Source: an uncultured Collinsella sp. (lineage in GTDB: Bacteria; Actinomycetota; Coriobacteriia; Coriobacteriales; Coriobacteriaceae). Taken from it: a stretch of DNA of 10,686 nucleotides. The stretch is from positions 1-10,686 of the forward strand of contig CAADVA010000157.1 in the NCBI GenBank assembly GCA_900752345.1, written 5' to 3'. Position 1 is the stretch's first letter. Each line of letters begins with the position of its first letter. Below, in pieces: positions 1 to 7,327 of the stretch. The notes beneath the pieces are model-generated. The model was not told the origin of the DNA, did no database searches, and saw only the letters and a list, made by a program, of their open reading frames with translations. Position numbers and translations under genes: made by a program.

Positions 1-1
1 G

Positions 2-127
2 GCCGTCTTGGATGCCGACCCCAACGTGAGGCTCTTTACCTGCGCGCTTGACCGTTGCTTGAACGGGAACGCCTACATTCTCCCTGGTCTAGGCGATGCC
101 GGCGATCGTATTTTCGGCACTCTCTAG
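2..127 (+). CDS. upp: Uracil phosphoribosyltransferase, C-terminal end (5' part outside window)
   Basis: Only the last 41 residues are present; the reading frame enters at base 2 and stops at TAG 125-127. The stretch reads DADPNVRLFTCALD, then LNGNAYILPGLGDAGDRIFG, which matches the family's C-terminal block, where PGLGDAGDR contacts uracil and phosphoribosyl pyrophosphate. The enzyme makes UMP from uracil and PRPP in the cytosol (pyrimidine salvage). A upp gene just upstream of the atp operon is a known arrangement in Gram-positive bacteria, which supports the call. The tail ends with FGTL, as expected for a full-length C-terminus, so the gene seems intact at this end. Start and N-terminal part cannot be seen. 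Confidence 0.88.
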   Translation, partial: AVLDADPNVRLFTCALDRCLNGNAYILPGLGDAGDRIFGTL

Positions 128-131
128 CGCC

Positions 132-161
132 CCTCGATCGCGTCTTGAGACGGGATCGAGG
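132..161 (+). terminator. Hairpin after upp, possible terminator without a T tract
   Basis: CCTCGATC (132-139) pairs perfectly with GATCGAGG (154-161). After one G-G mismatch (140/153), CGTC (141-144) pairs with GACG (149-152), closing a TTGA tetraloop. The stem begins five bases after the upp stop codon, which fits transcript ending or 3'-end protection. It is not followed by a T run (next bases are CGAATGTGTC), so it is not a textbook intrinsic terminator; a run of five T lies only at 204-208. It could equally be an RNA-stability element. Confidence 0.4.
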
Positions 162-199
162 CGAATGTGTCAAAAGTGCGCCAAAAAGAAAAGTCTCAG

Positions 200-228
200 T
201 TGATTTTTGAATCGCGTCCAATTAATGT
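200..228 (+). promoter_or_regulatory. Weak candidate promoter for the atp operon
   Basis: TTGATT (200-205) lies 17 bases before TAATGT (223-228). The first matches the -35 consensus at four of six places, the second matches -10 at only three of six. Transcription would start near 235, giving a leader of about 36 bases before the atpI-like start. It is the best pair I can find in the gap between upp and the operon, but the -10 is poor and the call is tentative. Confidence 0.3.
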
Positions 229-254
229 ACCTGACGGTCTTTGAAAGCTCCCAG

Positions 255-263
255 AAGAGGAGG
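255..263 (+). promoter_or_regulatory. Ribosome binding site that fixes the atpI-like start
   Basis: AAGAGGAGG (255-263) is a strong Shine-Dalgarno sequence, seven bases before GTG 271. It lies downstream of the alternative in-frame TTG at 241, which has no comparable site, so it favours GTG 271 as the true start. Confidence 0.7.
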
Positions 264-270
264 CCAAGGC

Positions 271-603
271 GTGGATCAGCTGCCGACTATAGCGGCGGGG
301 GCCTTCGTTGGTCTTATAGGGTGCGCGTTTCCGGCATTTCTCTTCGAAAGGGCCCTCAAAGAGGGTACAAGGGTGAACATGGCCGCCGGTTTGGCGAGCA
401 TATTCTCGTCGTTCCTGCTGCTATCCTTGGCCCTGCTCGCGGTATTCGTGGCCGCGAGCCAGAAGCTCTTGGTGTTCGGATGTGCCATGGTTGCGGCCTT
501 CTTGCTCTTTTGGGCGGTGGAGGCTATAAGGGCCTGGAAGGCCGCTTGTGCGGCTCAAGGGCCTGACTCGAAAGGAAGGGACGTAAGTGAATCCACTCGA
601 TAG
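271..603 (+). CDS. atpI: AtpI-like small membrane protein at head of ATP synthase operon
   Basis: From GTG 271 this encodes 110 residues. Three hydrophobic segments are visible, at about 6-25, 37-62 and 65-86, followed by a polar tail. There is no diagnostic motif I can point to, so the call rests on size, membrane character and position just before atpB, where AtpI (UncI) normally sits. AtpI proteins are thought to assist assembly of the c-ring or ion supply to the synthase; that is family knowledge, not visible here. The gene overlaps atpB by 17 bases (587-603) in another frame, so translation is probably coupled. A longer form from TTG 241 would add ten polar residues but lacks a good ribosome binding site. 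Confidence 0.65.
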   Translation: MDQLPTIAAGAFVGLIGCAFPAFLFERALKEGTRVNMAAGLASIFSSFLLLSLALLAVFVAASQKLLVFGCAMVAAFLLFWAVEAIRAWKAACAAQGPDSKGRDVSESTR

Positions 604-1393
604 CCTTAGTGGCGAGGTCAACGAGCTGGTTTCGAGCTTCAAGTCGACGCCGATAGCCGGCGACCTCAACACGGTTGGCTTCACCCAGTATTCTTTCTGG
701 TTCGCCGTCGCCGTGGTCTTGATGCTTGTGCTGCTCTTTGTCTTCAAGGCTAAGCAGTCCGCGAGCCTCGTGCCCAAGGGGCGCTTCGTCAATGCGATGG
801 AGTACCTCGTTGAGTTCGTCCGCGACGATATGTGCAAGGGCCTGCTGGGAGATACCTGGCGCAAGCACTTCCCGTTCATCGCGTCGCTGTTCCTCGTGGT
901 GCTCGCAAACAACATCGTGGGCATCATCCCGGGTTGCAAGCCGGGTACCGGCACGATCTCGACCACGGCCGCGCTCGCCCTCGTCTCGTTCGTTTACTTC
1001 ATCGTCTGCGGCATCAAGAAGCACGGCGCCCTTGGCTATGCGAAGAGCCTCGCCCCCGCCGGCGTGGCGTTCCCGCTGAACGCGCTCGTCTGGCTCATTG
1101 AGGTCTTCTCGACGATTCTCCGTCTGATCACCCTGGCCGTCCGTCTGTTCTGCAACCTCTTCGCCGGTCACGTGGTCATGGGCACCTTCGCCATCTTGGC
1201 GTCCCTGTTCTTCCAGCCGCTGCTCGCCGGTTTCTCCGCGGCTGCGGCCGCCCAGGCGGGCGCCTCGATTCTGTGGGTCGCGATTCTGCTCGTCATCTAC
1301 GTGGTGGAGATCATGGTCGCCGCCATCCAGGCCTACGTCTTCGCCCTTCTTTCCGCGGTCTATATCCAGATCGCCGAGTCCGACGAGGAGTAA
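587..1393 (+). CDS. atpB: ATP synthase Fo subunit a
   Basis: This 268-residue multi-pass membrane protein forms the proton half-channels beside the c-ring. The essential arginine is R186 in AVRLFCNLFAGH, matching E. coli R210. Downstream, E241 and Q248 (VEIMVAAIQAYVF) match the E. coli H245 and Q252 positions, while H195 sits at the E. coli E219 position. That Glu/His pair is therefore swapped compared with E. coli, a covariation known from mitochondria and many bacteria. Helices are visible at about 36-53, 95-115, 125-143, 160-195 and 226-262. The start is GTG 587 with AAGGAAGGG (572-580) six bases upstream, inside the end of the preceding gene. Stop TAA is at 1391-1393. Length is normal for the family. 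Confidence 0.96.
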   Translation: MNPLDSLSGEVNELVSSFKSTPIAGDLNTVGFTQYSFWFAVAVVLMLVLLFVFKAKQSASLVPKGRFVNAMEYLVEFVRDDMCKGLLGDTWRKHFPFIASLFLVVLANNIVGIIPGCKPGTGTISTTAALALVSFVYFIVCGIKKHGALGYAKSLAPAGVAFPLNALVWLIEVFSTILRLITLAVRLFCNLFAGHVVMGTFAILASLFFQPLLAGFSAAAAAQAGASILWVAILLVIYVVEIMVAAIQAYVFALLSAVYIQIAESDEE

Positions 1394-1413
1394 CGGGCAT
1401 AGCAAGGCAACTC

Positions 1414-1429
1414 GCGGGCAGCCGCCCGC
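1414..1429 (+). promoter_or_regulatory. Hairpin in the atpB-atpE gap
   Basis: GCGGGC (1414-1419) and GCCCGC (1424-1429) form a perfect six-pair stem with an AGCC loop. It lies 21 bases after the atpB stop, in the longest gap of the operon core. A T-rich run (TTTGTTTTT, 1449-1457) follows 19 bases later, too far for a normal intrinsic terminator. It may mark an RNA processing or stability point before atpE, whose product is needed in the highest copy number. Confidence 0.45.
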
Positions 1430-1495
1430 AGTTCATAGCACGTGTAAGTTTGTTTTTGGAACTCGCCCCGTCAACCGTACTCAGGGGTGAATGAC

Positions 1496-1503
1496 AAAGG
1501 AGG
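1496..1503 (+). promoter_or_regulatory. Ribosome binding site that decides the atpE start
   Basis: AAAGGAGG is the best Shine-Dalgarno match in the gap and lies four bases before GTG 1508. If GTG 1487 were the start, this element would fall inside the coding region and that start would have only a weak GGGG run directly against it. Confidence 0.65.
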
Positions 1504-1507
1504 AATT

Positions 1508-1711
1508 GTGGGAGCTCTCGGTGTCGTTGGTTATGGTCTCGGCGTTATCGGCGCGGGCATCGGTATTGGCCTCGCGGCCAGCGGTGTTGCGCAGGGCATG
1601 GCTCGCCAGCCTGAGGTCCAGGGCCGTCTGTTCACGGTCTTCATCCTCGGCTCTGCATTCGTCGAGGCACTCGCCCTCATCGGCTTCGTCGTCAGCCTTA
1701 TCGTCAAGTAG
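1508..1711 (+). CDS. atpE: ATP synthase Fo subunit c (ring subunit)
   Basis: Two-helix hairpin proteolipid that forms the rotating c-ring. From GTG 1508 it is 67 residues. Helix 1 carries the glycine-rich GAGIGIG stretch (15-21) used for tight helix packing, the cytoplasmic loop has the invariant RQP (33-35), and helix 2 carries the ion-binding carboxylate E53 in AFVEALALIG. The residues that bind sodium in Ilyobacter-type c subunits (Gln in helix 1, Ser and Thr after the Glu) are replaced here by I20, A54 and L55, so proton coupling is inferred. An in-frame GTG at 1487 would give 74 residues starting MNDKGGI; the ribosome binding site at 1496-1503 favours 1508. The start is uncertain, the identity is not. 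Confidence 0.95.
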   Translation: MGALGVVGYGLGVIGAGIGIGLAASGVAQGMARQPEVQGRLFTVFILGSAFVEALALIGFVVSLIVK

Positions 1712-1744
1712 CTGCGATAAGCGCAAGACGTCGAACCCCATGAT

Positions 1745-1749
1745 GGAGG
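1745..1749 (+). promoter_or_regulatory. Ribosome binding site for atpF
   Basis: GGAGG (1745-1749) is five bases before ATG 1755 and selects this start over the in-frame ATG codons at 1740 and 1743, which lie upstream of or overlap it. Confidence 0.65.
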
Positions 1750-1754
1750 CAGCT

Positions 1755-2357
1755 ATGAAGAGCACTACCAAAGGTCAGCTGATGGGCGCGGGTGCCGCAA
1801 CCGCCGCCGCGCTCCTCGCCACGCCGACCTTCGCGCTTGCCGATGAGGCCGTGGGAGCGGACATCCTCATCCCCAAGCCCGCCGAGTTCATCCCGGCGCT
1901 GATCGCCTTCCTCATCATCTGGATTGCCCTGGCCAAGCTCGTTTGGCCGCAGGTCATGAAGATGATGGACGAGCGTCAGAAGAAGATTCAGGACGACCTG
2001 GACGCGGCCGAGAAGTCCCGTCTCGAGGCCGCCGAGTCCGCGAAGTCCTATGAGGAGAAGATCGTCGAGGCCCACCGCGAGGCCGACAAGATCATCTCTG
2101 CGGCCAAGAAGGAGGCCGAGGAGGAGCGTTCCCGCATCCTCGCCAAGGCCCAGAAAGAGGCCGCCGACGTCATTGCCAAGGCGCACGGCGCCGTTGAGAC
2201 TGAGCGTCACAAGGCCATGATCGAGCTGTCCGGTTCCGTGGTCGACCTCTCCGTCGAGATCGCCACAAAGATTATCGGCAACGATCTTTCCGAGGCCGAG
2301 CAGCGTAAGCTCGCCGAGAAGTACTTGGCAGAAGTGGGAGCCCCTGATGGCAAGTAA
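1755..2357 (+). CDS. atpF: ATP synthase Fo subunit b with signal-peptide-like N-terminus
   Basis: This 200-residue protein is the peripheral stalk that holds F1 to subunit a. Residues 1-29 look like a secretion signal: basic start (K2, K6), an alanine/leucine-rich core and an ALA site (27-29) just before DE. A second hydrophobic segment at about 44-63 (FIPALIAFLIIWIALAKLVW) is the usual b-subunit anchor, followed by P65 and a long, charged Ala/Glu/Lys-rich helix at about 70-175 that would form the dimeric coiled coil. The C-terminal helix EIATKIIG and the LSEAEQRKL segment resemble the delta-binding end. Length is above the roughly 156 residues of E. coli b mainly because of the N-terminal extension. 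It overlaps atpH by 11 bases. Confidence 0.93.
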   Translation: MKSTTKGQLMGAGAATAAALLATPTFALADEAVGADILIPKPAEFIPALIAFLIIWIALAKLVWPQVMKMMDERQKKIQDDLDAAEKSRLEAAESAKSYEEKIVEAHREADKIISAAKKEAEEERSRILAKAQKEAADVIAKAHGAVETERHKAMIELSGSVVDLSVEIATKIIGNDLSEAEQRKLAEKYLAEVGAPDGK

Positions 2358-2814
2358 GCGCGAAGCCGAGAAGGTCGAGGCTTACACCAGGGCGCTCATG
2401 GAGGCAGCCCACTCCGAGGGCCGCGCAAACGCGGACCTTGTGCAGTGGCAGCACGCTCGCAAGTTCTCGCCCGAGGTCCTCGAGACCTTGGCAGCGATGC
2501 AGCGCGAGGGCGACCTTGACCTTGTCGAGGACGTTGCCAAGCAGTACAAGAGCTACCTGGACTCGCAGGACACTACCGTCTCGGTCACGGTCACCACGGC
2601 CGTCCCCATGGACGACGAGCTCCGCGAGAAGGTTCGCGCCAAGGTGTCGGCCGACCTCAATGCGCCGGTTTACCTCGTTGAGCGCGTGGACCCCTCGATT
2701 ATCGGCGGCATTATGCTGGAAGCTCGCGGCAAGCGCTATGACGCTTCCGTGCGTGCCCAGCTTTCCAACATCCGTAAGACGCTCTCCTCTTCTTTCATCG
2801 GAGGTGAGGAATAA
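2347..2814 (+). CDS. atpH: ATP synthase F1 subunit delta (short form)
   Basis: Delta (OSCP) joins the b stalk to the top of the alpha/beta head. The protein has 155 residues, against about 175-180 usual in bacteria. The C-terminal domain is clear: VDPSIIGG (114-121) and YDASVRAQL (131-139) match the conserved block of the family. The N-terminal helical domain that binds alpha appears shortened by about 20-25 residues, but starts normally (EKVEAYTRALMEAA) and shows no sign of frameshift. The start ATG 2347 lies within the end of atpF, preceded by GGGAG (2336-2340) six bases upstream. The stop TAA 2812-2814 directly abuts the atpA start, so the two are probably translationally coupled. Confidence 0.93.
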   Translation: MASKREAEKVEAYTRALMEAAHSEGRANADLVQWQHARKFSPEVLETLAAMQREGDLDLVEDVAKQYKSYLDSQDTTVSVTVTTAVPMDDELREKVRAKVSADLNAPVYLVERVDPSIIGGIMLEARGKRYDASVRAQLSNIRKTLSSSFIGGEE

Positions 2815-4467
2815 ATGACAGAAAGCATCAGCTCTAAGAAGATTCTGAGTACCCTGCGCAGCAATCTCGACGCCATCAACGCGACGGTCGATCAGCAGGA
2901 GGCCTCGGTCGTCACCGAGGTCGGCGACGGCATCGCCCACGTCTCTGGTCTCAAGACCGCTATGGCGGGCGAGCTTCTCAAGTTCACCAGCTCCGCTACC
3001 GGCCACGATGTCTACGGCCTGGCCCAGAACCTAGACCGCGACGAAGTCGGCGCTGTCCTCTTTGGCAACGTCGAGGACATCAAGGAAGGCGACGAGTGCC
3101 GTACCACCGGCCGAGTCATGAATATCCCCGTGGGCCACGCGATGCTTGGCCGCGTCGTTAATCCTCTCGGTCAGCCCATCGACGGCCTCGGCCCCATCGC
3201 TACTTCTCACCGTCGTCCCGTTGAGTTCAAGGCTCCTGGCATCATGGAGCGCCAGCCGGTGTGCGAGCCGGTCCAGACGGGTCTTCTTGCCATCGACGCT
3301 ATGGTGCCCATTGGCCGTGGCCAGCGTGAGCTCATCATCGGCGACCGCAAGACGGGAAAGACCGCTATCGCCATTGATGCCATCGTGAACCAGGCCAAGA
3401 CCGACATGGTCTGCATCTATGTGGCCATTGGCCAGAAAGCCTCCACGGTTGCGGCCATCCGCGAGTCCCTGGCCCAGCACGGCGTGCTCGACAAGACGGT
3501 CATCGTTGCCGCTACCGCGGCCGATTCCGCCCCTATGCAGTACATCGCCCCTATGTCCGGCGCCGCCATCGGCGAGTACTTCATGTACAACGACGAGCAC
3601 GGCAACCCGGCAGACGAGAACCACCCCGGCGGACATGCCCTCGTCATCTACGACGACCTGTCCAAGCAGGCCGTGGCATATCGTCAGATGTCGCTTACTT
3701 TGCACCGTCCGCCTGGACGCGAGGCCTACCCGGGCGACATCTTCTACCTGCACTCTCGCCTGCTCGAGCGCGCCTGCAAGCTTTCGGACGCGAACGGCGG
3801 CGGCTCGCTCACGGCACTGCCGATCATCGAGACGCAGGAGGGCGACGTTTCCGCCTACATCCCGACTAACGTGATTTCCATCACCGATGGCCAGATTTAC
3901 CTGCAGTCCAACCTCTTCTTCCAAGGTCAGCGCCCTGCAGTCGACGTGGGCATCTCGGTGTCCCGAGTCGGCGGCGCCGCGCAGGTCAAGGCAATGAAGC
4001 AGGTAGCCGGTACGCTTCGACTCGACCTCGCGAGCTACCGCGAGAAGCAGGCCTTCTCGCAGTTCGGTTCCGACCTCGACGCGACCACCCAGTACCAGCT
4101 CAACCATGGTGCGCACATGATGGAGCTGCTCAAGCAGCAGCGCTACTCCGCACTGGACGTCCGCGACCAGATTATCGCGATCTTCGCCGCCAAGGAGAAC
4201 TTCCTCGACGACGTCGACCTGAACCACGTGACCCTGTTCCGCGACGGCCTTGCGAAGTACATGGCCGAGAGGCACCCCGCTCTTCGCAACTCTCTCGCCT
4301 CCGGCAAGATCGGCGAAGAGGAGCAGGCGCGCCTGAAGACCCACATCGCGCACTTCAAGCAGGAGTTCCTGCTCGAGCACCCGAACAAGCAGTCCGAGGC
4401 GGATGTTGAGCACGCGGCCGAGAAGACCAGCGAGCCCGACTCCACCAAGAAGAAGGGCCAGGAGTAG
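2815..4467 (+). CDS. atpA: ATP synthase F1 subunit alpha
   Basis: Non-catalytic nucleotide-binding subunit of the F1 head, 550 residues. The P-loop GDRKTGKT is at 176-183, the Walker B strand LVIYDD at 276-281, and the arginine finger that reaches the catalytic site is R384 in SVSRVGGAAQ (E. coli R373). The PPGREAYPGD segment is also typical. Compared with E. coli (513 residues) there are two additions: an insert at about 258-272 (YNDEHGNPADENHPG) between the Walker motifs, and a charged C-terminal tail of about 30 residues (521-550) rich in Glu and Lys. The ribosome binding site GGAGGTGA (2800-2807) lies inside the atpH end, seven bases before ATG 2815. Confidence 0.98.
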   Translation: MTESISSKKILSTLRSNLDAINATVDQQEASVVTEVGDGIAHVSGLKTAMAGELLKFTSSATGHDVYGLAQNLDRDEVGAVLFGNVEDIKEGDECRTTGRVMNIPVGHAMLGRVVNPLGQPIDGLGPIATSHRRPVEFKAPGIMERQPVCEPVQTGLLAIDAMVPIGRGQRELIIGDRKTGKTAIAIDAIVNQAKTDMVCIYVAIGQKASTVAAIRESLAQHGVLDKTVIVAATAADSAPMQYIAPMSGAAIGEYFMYNDEHGNPADENHPGGHALVIYDDLSKQAVAYRQMSLTLHRPPGREAYPGDIFYLHSRLLERACKLSDANGGGSLTALPIIETQEGDVSAYIPTNVISITDGQIYLQSNLFFQGQRPAVDVGISVSRVGGAAQVKAMKQVAGTLRLDLASYREKQAFSQFGSDLDATTQYQLNHGAHMMELLKQQRYSALDVRDQIIAIFAAKENFLDDVDLNHVTLFRDGLAKYMAERHPALRNSLASGKIGEEEQARLKTHIAHFKQEFLLEHPNKQSEADVEHAAEKTSEPDSTKKKGQE

Positions 4468-4474
4468 GCAGAAG

Positions 4475-5388
4475 ATGGCAAACCTTCGCGAGATATCGAG
4501 GCGCATGAGCTCCATCAAGAGCACCATGCAGATTACTCGCACGATGGAGATGATCTCCACCGCGAGGATTCGCAAGGCGCTTGACAGGGCGGAGCAGGCG
4601 GAGCCCTACAAGGACGCCGTCACGCGCATGCTCGCCAATGTGGCCAGCGCCGGCTTTGACGCTTCGCAGCCTCTTCTTGCAAAGCATGCCGAGGAGAAGC
4701 ACGTTCTTTACGTGCTTATCGCCTCGGACCGTGGGCTTGCCGGCGGATTCAACATCTCGCCCCAGCGCGAGGTGGAGCACGAGATGACCAAGCTTGCCGC
4801 CAAGGGCGTCAAGTCCTCGGTCATCACGTGCGGTCGCAAGCCCACGGAGTACTTCACGTACCGTGACTCGGCGCCGGTCATGTCCTTTGTGGGCATCTCT
4901 TCGGAGCCGAACATGGACGAGGCCGACCGCATCGCCTCTTATTGCATGGAGGGATATGCGCGCGGCGACTTTGACCGCGTGGTCCTCGTCTACTGGCACG
5001 CGAAGAACCGCGTTGAGCAGACGCAGGTCGTTGAGCAGCTGCTGCCCATCACAAAAGAGCAGCTCACGATGCCCAACAAGCCGCGTACCCCCGAGGCGCT
5101 TGGAAAGATCGACGCCAAGACGTACACGGATTTTGCCTTCGACCCCTCTCCAGAGGAGGTCTTGGGACAGCTTCTGCCCGCCTACTTCAGGACGGTCATC
5201 TTCCACGCGCTTCTCGATTCCGCAGCGGCTGAGCACGGCGCGCGCCGTCGCGCCATGCAGTCCGCGACGGACAACGCCAAGGAGGTTCTTGGCAACCTCG
5301 GGCGCACGTACAACCGCGAGCGTCAGGGTGCCATCACCACCGAGCTGAACGAGATCATCGGCGGCGCGTCCGCATTGGAGGACAACTA

Positions 5389-5389
<1 letters not shown>
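4475..5389 (+). CDS. atpG: ATP synthase F1 subunit gamma (rotor shaft)
   Basis: The central shaft that turns inside the alpha/beta ring; 304 residues, slightly longer than the usual 285-290. The N-terminal helix begins MANLREISRRM and continues with SIKSTMQITRTMEMIS, the signature start of the family. The C-terminal helix holds RRAMQSATDNAKE and YNRERQGAITTELNEI, also diagnostic. The start ATG 4475 is set by this alignment; upstream in-frame codons lie within atpA and would add non-conserved residues. A GGAG at 4461-4464 is ten bases away, a rather long spacing. Its TAA (5387-5389) shares its last base with the ATG of atpD, so coupling is likely. Confidence 0.97.
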
Positions 5390-6870
<1,481 letters not shown>

Positions 6871-6878
6871 GTGTACCG

Positions 6879-7301
6879 ATGGCAGAGCTGAACGTACAGT
6901 TCGTTCGTCCTGACCGGGCCCTCTATGAGGGCCCGGCGGCCAGCCTCCTCCTCGCAACGTATACCGGCGAGATGGGCATCTATCCCGGCCACGCGGCCGA
7001 GATAGTTGCCCTCGGCGACGGTGTCGTCCGAATGAAGCTCACCGAGGCAGAAGGCGGCGGGATTCGCCGCGTGGTTGTTTCCGGTGGTTACGCTGAGGTC
7101 GATAATGACCAGGTCATCATTCTGGCCGACCACGCTCGTCGCACCGACGACATTGAGCCCGAGACGGTCCGTCGCACGCGCGACGAGGTCATCCGGACGC
7201 TCGAGTCCTGCGAGGAGGGCGACCCCAGGCGCGCGTACTACGAGAACAAAATCAATTGGTGTAATCTTCTGTTGAAGCATGCAGTAGCAGAGGACCAGTA
7301 G
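6879..7301 (+). CDS. atpC: ATP synthase F1 subunit epsilon
   Basis: Epsilon sits at the foot of the gamma shaft and can inhibit ATP hydrolysis. The 140 residues comprise an N-terminal beta sandwich (about 1-88) with the family patterns VRPDRALYEGPA and GEMGIYPGH, then VVSGGYAEVDNDQVIILAD, and a C-terminal helical hairpin (about 95-135) ending in KINWCNLLLKHA. AGGTG (6869-6873), overlapping the atpD stop, lies five bases before ATG 6879. Codons 12-20 form a perfect ten-pair hairpin listed separately. The TAG stop (7299-7301) lies in the loop of another hairpin. Confidence 0.95.
   Translation: MAELNVQFVRPDRALYEGPAASLLLATYTGEMGIYPGHAAEIVALGDGVVRMKLTEAEGGGIRRVVVSGGYAEVDNDQVIILADHARRTDDIEPETVRRTRDEVIRTLESCEEGDPRRAYYENKINWCNLLLKHAVAEDQ
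6914..6936 (+). promoter_or_regulatory. Perfect 10-pair hairpin in early atpC
   Basis: CCGGGCCCTC (6914-6923) pairs without mismatch to GAGGGCCCGG (6927-6936) around a TAT loop. It begins 35 bases after the A of the atpC start codon, just beyond the ribosome footprint during initiation. It encodes part of the conserved DRALYEGP block, so peptide conservation explains some of it, but the codon choices that complete the pairing are not forced. There is no T tract after it. A role in slowing translation or protecting the mRNA is only a suggestion. Confidence 0.6.
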
Positions 7302-7309
7302 GTGGTCCT
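7291..7309 (+). promoter_or_regulatory. Hairpin spanning the atpC stop codon
   Basis: AGGACCA (7291-7297) pairs perfectly with TGGTCCT (7303-7309) around a GTAGG loop that contains the atpC TAG. No T tract follows, so ordinary Rho-independent ending is unlikely; murA begins 18 bases later and may be read through. It could limit 3' decay or act as a weak pause at the operon boundary. Confidence 0.5.
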
Positions 7310-7327
7310 AGCGGATACGGAGGGTTC

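Noticed and set aside
170..210. AT-rich inverted pair CAAAAA/TTTTTG (182-187/204-209) as a terminator for upp
   Set aside because: The stem is almost all A-T with a 16-base loop, too weak to act as a terminator.
524..1405. Minus-strand open frame opposite atpB (293 residues)
   Set aside because: Highly charged Glu/Asp/Arg-rich translation opposite a hydrophobic membrane protein is the expected complement effect.
1491..1754. Extension of atpF upstream across atpE
   Set aside because: The frame is open, but the added residues are an out-of-frame reading of atpE; the ribosome binding site at 1745-1749 fixes the start at 1755.
4403..4474. Longer atpG starting inside atpA
   Set aside because: The added residues are Arg/Pro-rich frame-shifted alpha tail; the conserved gamma start MANLREI begins at 4475.
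3031..4575. Long open frame on the minus strand across atpA (514 residues)
   Set aside because: It lies entirely opposite a certain gene, its translation has no recognisable domain, and long antisense frames are expected where codons are strongly GC-biased.
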